Positions 58,734 to 64,000 of a stretch of 64,000 bases of DNA are shown piece after piece. Position 1 is the first letter of the stretch. The number at the start of each line of letters is the position of its first letter. Under the pieces are notes generated by a model. It did no database searches, had not been told where the DNA came from, and saw nothing but the letters and a program-made list of their open reading frames with translations. This stretch comes from Ktedonobacter racemifer DSM 44963. GTDB lineage: Bacteria; Chloroflexota; Ktedonobacteria; Ktedonobacterales; Ktedonobacteraceae. The stretch spans positions 1,054,001 to 1,118,000 of the forward strand of contig NZ_ADVG01000003.1 of assembly GCF_000178855.1 (NCBI RefSeq), in the 5' to 3' direction. The translations under genes were made by a program, and so were the position numbers.

Positions 58734-58775
58734 CTTACCCCATAGGCACCATATTGATAATGTCTATGGGGTAAG
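58734..58775. terminator. 12-bp hairpin before the VOC gene end
   Basis: CTTACCCCATAG (58734-58745) and CTATGGGGTAAG (58764-58775), 22 bp past the stop codon of the minus-strand VOC gene. Confidence 0.78.
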
Positions 58776-58797
58776 CGTATTTAACCCATCAAAAGTA

Positions 58798-59697
58798 TTA
58801 TTGCAGGCCAGCCTGGATGGTTGCCAGGGTGGTGATGGGCACGCTGGTGACGAGCAGGCCATTGCCGAAGGGGTCACGCAGGGCGAGCGTGTGGTCGTCG
58901 CTGCGCTCTACGAGGTAGCTGGTGGTCCGGAGGCGCTCGTAGATACGCTCAAGCTCTGCGTCATTGGGGAGTTGCAACGTGTAGAAGCGCAGGCCAACGG
59001 CGTTAGAGGGCGGGGGTGGCGCGCCCTGGCTCTCCCAGGTGTTGAGGCCGATATGATGGTGATAGCCGCCAGCGGAGACGAAGAGCGCCCCACGCCAACT
59101 CTGCATGATATCAAAGCCCAGCAGGTCGTGGTAAAACTCCTCGGCCTTCTGGATATCGGCGACGCGCAGGTGCATATGGCCCAGGCGCGTGCCAGCGGGC
59201 AGGCCATTCCAGGGGCGGTTCTGGCTCTGAGCCTCGGCCAGGAGCGCATCAACGTCAATGGGAGCGTTGGCCATCTGGACCTCGTTCTCCTTCATCGGCC
59301 ATTCTGAGCGCGGGCGGTCGCGGTAGATCTCAATGCCGTTGCCATCGGGATCAGAGAGATAGAAGGCCTCGCTGACAAGGTGATCGGCCATTCCATCGAC
59401 GGGGGTACGAGACTGTGCCAGGTGCAGCACGACATAGGCCAGATCTTCGCGTGAGGGCACCAGGATCGCGAAGTGATAGAGGCCGGTGGTATGGGGTGGT
59501 TGTGGCTGGGCCTGCTCTTGCTCTACAAGTGCCAGCAGAGCAGTATCGCCCGCGCCCAATAGCGCCGACTGTGCGCTCTGCTCAAGAACCTGGAAGCCCA
59601 GACTCTGCTGGTAGTACTCCAGGGAACGGTCCAGTGACGAGACCGCGATGGTCACCAGGCCAGTGTGGGTCTCCGGTGACAGCGTGAATTTCTCCAT
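58798..59697 (-). CDS. VOC-family protein, CatE-like (double glyoxalase fold)
   Basis: 299 aa with two vicinal-oxygen-chelate modules: GLVTIAVSSLDRSLEYYQQSLGF to FYLSDPDGNGIEIYRDRPRSEW, and RLGHMHLRVADIQKAEEFYHDLLGF to HIGLNTWESQGAPPP. The second half fits the CatE/catechol-2,3-dioxygenase-like group (YHHHIGLNTW); metal ligands His (GHMHLRV), His in HHHIG and a Glu. Probable extradiol-type dioxygenase or resistance protein; substrate unknown. Confidence 0.88.
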   Translation of the reverse strand: MEKFTLSPETHTGLVTIAVSSLDRSLEYYQQSLGFQVLEQSAQSALLGAGDTALLALVEQEQAQPQPPHTTGLYHFAILVPSREDLAYVVLHLAQSRTPVDGMADHLVSEAFYLSDPDGNGIEIYRDRPRSEWPMKENEVQMANAPIDVDALLAEAQSQNRPWNGLPAGTRLGHMHLRVADIQKAEEFYHDLLGFDIMQSWRGALFVSAGGYHHHIGLNTWESQGAPPPPSNAVGLRFYTLQLPNDAELERIYERLRTTSYLVERSDDHTLALRDPFGNGLLVTSVPITTLATIQAGLQ

Positions 59698-59745
59698 CTT
59701 TTCTGTCTCTCTTGTCGTTTACTTCTCGCCACTATGTGGCTCAAT

Positions 59746-59806
59746 ATAAGGTATGATGTATGTGGCGGGCAAGCTGCGCCTGCCCGCCACATACATCATA
59801 CCTTAT
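59746..59806. terminator. 26-bp perfect hairpin
   Basis: Arms 59746-59771 and 59781-59806; apex GGCGGGCA-AGCTGCGCC-TGCCCGCC. It lies upstream of the VOC gene and downstream of the sedolisin gene. Confidence 0.85.
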
Positions 59807-59853
59807 GTAAGCTATTGAGAGATAATTGAGCGGTTTGTTCACGATGTAATATC

Positions 59854-59951
59854 GTAGGGTCCATGCTGGCATGGACTCCGAGCGCAGTGCCCATCCCGAA
59901 TTCGGGGTGTCGGCCTGCGGGCCTCGGAGTCCATGCTAGCTTGGACCCTAC
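59854..59951. repeat. 98-bp inverted repeat of the GGGTCCATGC family
   Basis: Arms 59854-59882 and 59923-59951 (29 bp, two mismatches) around a 40-bp centre that has its own partial pairing (CCCGAATTCGGG). 50 bp after the sedolisin stop codon. Confidence 0.85.
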
Positions 59952-60001
59952 AAGTTAATTTGGGTAGGAGGGTTGGCGCTCCTGCCCTGCCGGAGGATGC
60001 C

Positions 60002-61780
60002 TTACAGCAGTCCCTCTACGGCTGTGTAGAAGTCTGTCAGGTTGGGTGCGCCCAGGCCGGTGGCGTAGTCCCAGCCTTTGGTCGCGGGATAATACAGGTT
60101 ATCCCCCTTTGTGATGTCGTAGAAGGGGTGCCCCTTGCTCTGCTTCGCGTGCGCTACTTCATAGAAGAGGTCCGTACTATAGACATACATCTTGTGTTTC
60201 ACGATCAGCTTCTGGTTCAGCAGTGCCATGCCCGCTGCCCAGATCGGCGTGGCCGCGCTGGTTCCCGCGAAATTGTACCACTCGCCTTTGTAGAATACGG
60301 CCAGGTTCTTGGCGGCGGCGGCGATATCGGGCACCTGGCGATGACCATTGGAGTAGCTGTTTTTCAGACCAAGGGTATCGGCATACTGTGGCTGATCGAA
60401 TTCACTGCTCAGTCCGCCACCGCTGCCCCACTGGTTTTCACACTTGCTTTTATCTGAGCCATCCTGCCAGACGACCTCACTGCTGCGATTGCCCTGCCCA
60501 TCCACGCTCAATTGCGTTCCACCTACCGCTGTCGCGTAGGGATCGGAGGCGGGATAACTCACGCCCAACTGGTTCCACTCACGATTAGAGAAGGCGCCAC
60601 AGTCCATGCTGGCAATAAAGACCGTCATATGTTCGGCATCGGTCAACAATTGCAAGTTGGTGCTCATGGCGTTATAGACTTCTGGAGTCATGTCTGACTC
60701 CGCCCCACCCCAACTGATACTCACCACGCTCGGCTTCTTTGAATTTGTGTTGTCATTCGCGATCTTGGCCAGGATGTCATTGAAGACGTTCCAGGAGCCA
60801 ACTCCCTGCTCGTCAACGCCCTGGTAGATGTTCATGTCCGCGTAGGGGGCCAGGCCTGCAACCATGTCGATATCGAGGGTCGATTCACCTATGCCCTTAC
60901 CGGCTGGTGGCTCCTGACCGACATTGACAACATTAAAGTTGCCTTTATATCCGACGCAATCGAAATAGCCCTGCGCGTCACTCTGATCAAAGCTCTCTAG
61001 CTCCACCAGGTTGACAGTCATGCCCTTGCCCGAGAAGCCCTCTTTCCAGAAGCTATCATAGCCATAGGCGTGCGCGACCTGCTGGTTATCCAGGGTCTGG
61101 TTATCAAGGAAACAATTGTTGGCGTGCGCCGTCTGCTTGCTAGCACTGGTCAAAGGGCTGGCCTTCTGGAGGCCCGCGTGCCCGGTTGGTGCCTGACTGT
61201 AATTATCCAGACCATTGATCCCAACGATGCGGTCCTTCATAAAGTCAGGAATCTTGGGGGCCGTCTCCGGCGCGTAGAAGACGCGGCCATTCTTAAGCTT
61301 ATGCTGCACAAAGCGGGTCTGCAAGAGACGCTCGAGGAGGCTGGCCTTGGCATCGACGGTGAGATTCGTATGCAGTGTATCCAGGCTCAGGCTCACGCCA
61401 TCGACGCCAAGATACTGCTTAATCTTCGCATACTGCTCATCAGTAATGCCAATTTTATTCGCTTCCTGCTTAAGATCAACACCCGAGTCAGCCTTGTTCT
61501 TGAGTGCTTTCAACTTCTTCAATTCATCTTGATTGGCCTTGAAAGTGATTATAACGTGCAGCTTCGTATCGGGTGGCAACGGGCCAATGGTTGGGGAGTT
61601 GAGCGCGTCGGGCGGAATATGCAAATCATAGTCTACATATTGCACATTGGTTGGAGTAGGGGTAGGGGTCGCTGTCGTCTTGTCGCTGGAACTACATGCC
61701 ATGAGCAAGACGGCCAGCAGACTCAAGACCGAAACCGTGGTGGAGAAACGTTTCCTCGCGCCACTATGACATCCTTGCAT
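60002..61780 (-). CDS. Lipoprotein sedolisin (S53 serine-carboxyl protease)
   Basis: 592 aa. Lipobox LLMAC (Cys29) after a hydrophobic core, then a Thr/Pro linker. Pro-domain about 45-190 (pro-kumamolisin type). Catalytic domain: Glu and Asp in GESTLDIDMVAGLAPYADM, oxyanion Asp in IASMDCGAF (commonly SGDSG), nucleophile Ser in NFAGTSAATPIWA, and a C-terminal calcium site in YDITKGDN and WDYATGLGAPN. An acid-active protease held at the outer surface. Confidence 0.93.
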   Translation of the reverse strand: MQGCHSGARKRFSTTVSVLSLLAVLLMACSSSDKTTATPTPTPTNVQYVDYDLHIPPDALNSPTIGPLPPDTKLHVIITFKANQDELKKLKALKNKADSGVDLKQEANKIGITDEQYAKIKQYLGVDGVSLSLDTLHTNLTVDAKASLLERLLQTRFVQHKLKNGRVFYAPETAPKIPDFMKDRIVGINGLDNYSQAPTGHAGLQKASPLTSASKQTAHANNCFLDNQTLDNQQVAHAYGYDSFWKEGFSGKGMTVNLVELESFDQSDAQGYFDCVGYKGNFNVVNVGQEPPAGKGIGESTLDIDMVAGLAPYADMNIYQGVDEQGVGSWNVFNDILAKIANDNTNSKKPSVVSISWGGAESDMTPEVYNAMSTNLQLLTDAEHMTVFIASMDCGAFSNREWNQLGVSYPASDPYATAVGGTQLSVDGQGNRSSEVVWQDGSDKSKCENQWGSGGGLSSEFDQPQYADTLGLKNSYSNGHRQVPDIAAAAKNLAVFYKGEWYNFAGTSAATPIWAAGMALLNQKLIVKHKMYVYSTDLFYEVAHAKQSKGHPFYDITKGDNLYYPATKGWDYATGLGAPNLTDFYTAVEGLL

Positions 61781-61963
61781 AGGTTTATTTGCTCCTTATT
61801 TTTGTATTGTATATAAAGTGTCACAGATGCTTATGAATCCGCGGCAAGAGGACAGAAGTCCCCTGGACCCGAGGATAAGAGTGCATTGGAGTGCAAAGTG
61901 TGGGGGGACTTCCACGCTTTACACACCATTACATTCTCTACCCGCAGTCATATGTAGCCCTTA

Positions 61964-62028
61964 AGTAGGGTCCATGCTGGCATGGACTCCCCCGGGTGAG
62001 CAGAGTCCATGCCAGCATGGACCCTACT
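61964..62028. repeat. 26-bp perfect hairpin, GGGTCCATGC family
   Basis: Arms 61964-61989 and 62003-62028, loop CCCCGGGTGAGCA. In the 61781-62167 gap between the sedolisin 5' end and the MalT-like 3' end. The arms themselves contain the near-palindrome GGTCCATGCTGGCATGGAC. Confidence 0.85.
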
Positions 62029-62167
62029 AAGCAGATAAGAGCACATAGATAAAAAGTAGTATAGTTGAGAATATAACAGAAAACATCACCCTTGTTGGTG
62101 ATTCATTTCACAATCCAGAAAAATGCCCGAAGAGACGCTGCTAAAGCACGCGTCGTCCCACCCACAA

Positions 62168-64000
62168 CTAATGTAAATGAAGGCGCTGGGCCAGGACTAT
62201 GGCATCCAGGCGTCGATTGACACCCAGCTTACGATAGATACTTGTAACGTGTGTTTTAATTGTGTTGCGCGAGACAATCAGCGTCTCGGCCATTTCCGCG
62301 TAGGTCTGCCCGGCTATCAGCAGACGTAACACTCGTTGCTCCTGGGTTGTGAGCGGTTCAAGAAGGACCTGGGAGAGAGGCTTGTCACCTGGTGTGAGCA
62401 TATGTGTTGGCTCTACCTGGGACGCTTGCTCCATCTTCTTGCGCGCTCTCCGGGTCTTCTCTTCTTTGAAGGACTGGAGCAATAGCGAGACATGTGAGAT
62501 AGAGAGAGTAGGAAATGCGTTTGCTGTATCTTCCATACCAGTCGTGTCGTCGAGGAAGCTCTGAAGCACCTGCTCCATGGCTTCTCCGGCATCGAGATAT
62601 GGGCGAATATGCCCCTCTGACTCTGTTAGCATTAGCAAGCGGGCCGCGATCTGCCTGGCCTGAGAGAGGTCGCCAGAGCCATGGAGCGCCGCGACCTGGA
62701 GTGCCAGCAGAGGGATAATATCCCATGCTCGCTGGTCCTGTTCCGCGTTTGCCAGGAGGTGCTCCAGGACGTGTTGTGCCTCTGAGTATTGCTTCTGGGC
62801 AATATAGGCTCGAACCAGCGCCATGTGCTCCCATTCATCGTTGTTTTCTAGCGCTCCTGGTTCAAAGACATACGCGGAGGTCCAGGCCCTGGTGGCTGTA
62901 AGATTCCCCTGCGTCAACCAGAGATCCACGCGCGCAGCCGTTACTTTGACGCGATGAATTTCAAGCTTATTGCGTCCCAGCAATGCCTCGGACTCCTGAA
63001 GCGCCTGTTCCGCCTCCGCCAGGTCTCCCATCGCGATAGAAACCATAACCTGAGAGTAATATCCCAACATGAAGAGATCTAGATTCTGCCAGGAGCGGGC
63101 GTTCTGCAACAGGTGGTGTAGATGTGTTTGTGCCTCCGCCAGGTTATTCCACACCAGGTGCAATTCAATCAGAGTAAGGTGCAGATAGCCGCGTGTCGTC
63201 ATCTGCCCCTCCATCTGATCCAGTAACTCAAGGGCGTTCAAACACTCCTGGTGAGACAGATGCATATGACCTGTCACCATGTAGGCATTCGCCAGCCACT
63301 GCATCATCTTAATAAGCATATAGCTATCCTGAGCCTGCTGTGCCAATGCCTTCGTTTTGTGCAGAGAGGGCACAAGCGGCGCGAAGTCGCCAAGCAAATG
63401 GTGACTCAGGACCATGCTGACCGTTGGTGGTAGTTTCCAGGCCAGTTCGTCATCTTTTACCAGTTCTTGCATCTCCTGGCTGAGCGCGTGCAATCGCTCG
63501 CCATCGCCTTCTTGATACACATCTCTCATGGCTTGCCACCCGCGCAACAGGCGGATGCGATTGGAGAGCCGAATTCGTTCTCTCTCTGTGAGCAGGTCTT
63601 GCTGGCTGCGCTGGAGCATCTGCTCTACAGCGGAAATTGTCTGCTCTACCTGGAGGCGCATTTTCGCGCGGTGGTTATCTGCCATATAGAGCGTATTGCG
63701 CAGGAGATGCAGAGCGGAGGAGAGCGCGAGCGCGGCATGCACCTGTAGCACCGCCTCGGGTAGCCCCATGATCCAGGTATGTAAGGTTTGTGCTTCTCCT
63801 CGCAGCCACATCTGGTCAGCGACGCGCTCCATGAGAGATGCGGCATACGTGTAGTCGGCGGCCTGTAAGGCATAGACAATGGCCTCTCGCATATCCCCAT
63901 GCTGCTCATGCCAGCGAGCCGCGCGTTGCTGGAGCAGCGGCACCATCTCTGGTTGTGTGGCCCGTAAACGGGCGAGCAACGCCTCACGAAAGAGAGCATG
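62168..64000 (-). CDS. MalT/LAL-type LuxR regulator, C-terminal part (5' beyond window)
   Basis: The frame is open to the window edge (first visible codons HALFREALLARL), so the ATPase N-terminus lies outside; an internal start would be wrong. About 610 residues are visible: the end of the winged-helix/ATPase linker (QRAARWHEQHGDMREAIVYA), a long TPR-like MalT domain, and the C-terminal LuxR helix-turn-helix (LTTQEQRVLRLLIAGQTYAE, TIKTHVTSIYRKLGVNRRLD). Effector unknown. Confidence 0.92.
   Translation of the reverse strand, partial: HALFREALLARLRATQPEMVPLLQQRAARWHEQHGDMREAIVYALQAADYTYAASLMERVADQMWLRGEAQTLHTWIMGLPEAVLQVHAALALSSALHLLRNTLYMADNHRAKMRLQVEQTISAVEQMLQRSQQDLLTERERIRLSNRIRLLRGWQAMRDVYQEGDGERLHALSQEMQELVKDDELAWKLPPTVSMVLSHHLLGDFAPLVPSLHKTKALAQQAQDSYMLIKMMQWLANAYMVTGHMHLSHQECLNALELLDQMEGQMTTRGYLHLTLIELHLVWNNLAEAQTHLHHLLQNARSWQNLDLFMLGYYSQVMVSIAMGDLAEAEQALQESEALLGRNKLEIHRVKVTAARVDLWLTQGNLTATRAWTSAYVFEPGALENNDEWEHMALVRAYIAQKQYSEAQHVLEHLLANAEQDQRAWDIIPLLALQVAALHGSGDLSQARQIAARLLMLTESEGHIRPYLDAGEAMEQVLQSFLDDTTGMEDTANAFPTLSISHVSLLLQSFKEEKTRRARKKMEQASQVEPTHMLTPGDKPLSQVLLEPLTTQEQRVLRLLIAGQTYAEMAETLIVSRNTIKTHVTSIYRKLGVNRRLDAIVLAQRLHLH

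Noticed and set aside
62168..63979. MalT-like regulator as a complete 603-residue protein
   Set aside because: The frame stays open with family-like residues (HALFREALLARL) to the window edge, so the apparent start is internal.

Overview
The window looks like a chromosomal segment of a large-genome, soil-type, filamentous Chloroflexota bacterium of the Ktedonobacteria kind. This is inferred from gene content and style, not from a marker gene: there is no rRNA or tRNA here. Supporting signs are large signal-transduction ATPases with LuxR or nucleotide-cyclase domains, many one-component regulators, Gram-positive-like lipoproteins, a lipoprotein sedolisin, two P450s, sugar and sulfur ABC importers, and very long perfect hairpins at transcription-unit ends.

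Layout. 1-4.4 kb: sulfur-scavenging unit (flavin reductase end, SsuBCA-like ABC importer, FMN-dependent monooxygenase). 4.5-9.2 kb: M50 membrane protease with CBS domains, AhpD-like protein, a secreted protein of 9-residue repeats, and a PAS histidine kinase. 9.3-14.6 kb (minus): cyclase/ATPase signalling protein, nitrilase-fold protein and DUF34/Nif3 protein. 14.8-18.9 kb: YtrA-like GntR regulator with ABC exporter, alpha/beta hydrolase, YbjQ-like and small membrane proteins. 19-25 kb: Rrf2 regulator, GNAT, L,D-transpeptidase, COG4315-type lipoprotein, MocR regulator. 25.4-33.5 kb: two small unknown proteins, then a minus-strand oxidation cluster (SDR, ferredoxin-reductase relic, 3Fe-4S ferredoxin, two P450s, CocE-type hydrolase) with a divergent TetR regulator. 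33.6-38 kb: tandem GNAT, transposase relic, DUF2690 protein, Nramp-like transporter. 38.3-44.9 kb: a LacI-controlled arabinofuranoside module (CUT1 ABC importer, LacI regulator, GH51 enzyme) with two identical operators. 45-47.6 kb: SDR/TetR pair, a 35-residue basic protein, a GlsB/YeaQ-like protein. 48.1-51.6 kb: a decaying AraC-cupin-SDR-aldo/keto reductase locus in which three successive genes are broken. 51.7-57.9 kb: LacI-MDR-Gfo/Idh operon and a LuxR-type ATPase. 58-64 kb: secreted SH3-like protein, VOC dioxygenase-like protein, sedolisin lipoprotein, and the C-terminal part of a MalT-like LuxR regulator that runs off the window.

The most distinctive features are: (i) some fifteen long, mostly perfect inverted repeats (stems about 18-38 bp) at gene ends, several with a related apical module but unrelated bases; (ii) the AraC-cupin-SDR locus with two nonsense codons, two frameshifts and a probable lost start; (iii) a ferredoxin reductase fused in frame across a central deletion; (iv) two promoters 12.7 kb apart (AhpD-like and Rrf2) sharing a 12-mer and a 10-mer; (v) a C10 tract where loss of one C would fuse the GntR regulator to its ABC ATPase. 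I saw no CRISPR array, prophage, complete insertion sequence or RNA gene. Family assignments come from recognised motifs only; no database search was possible.
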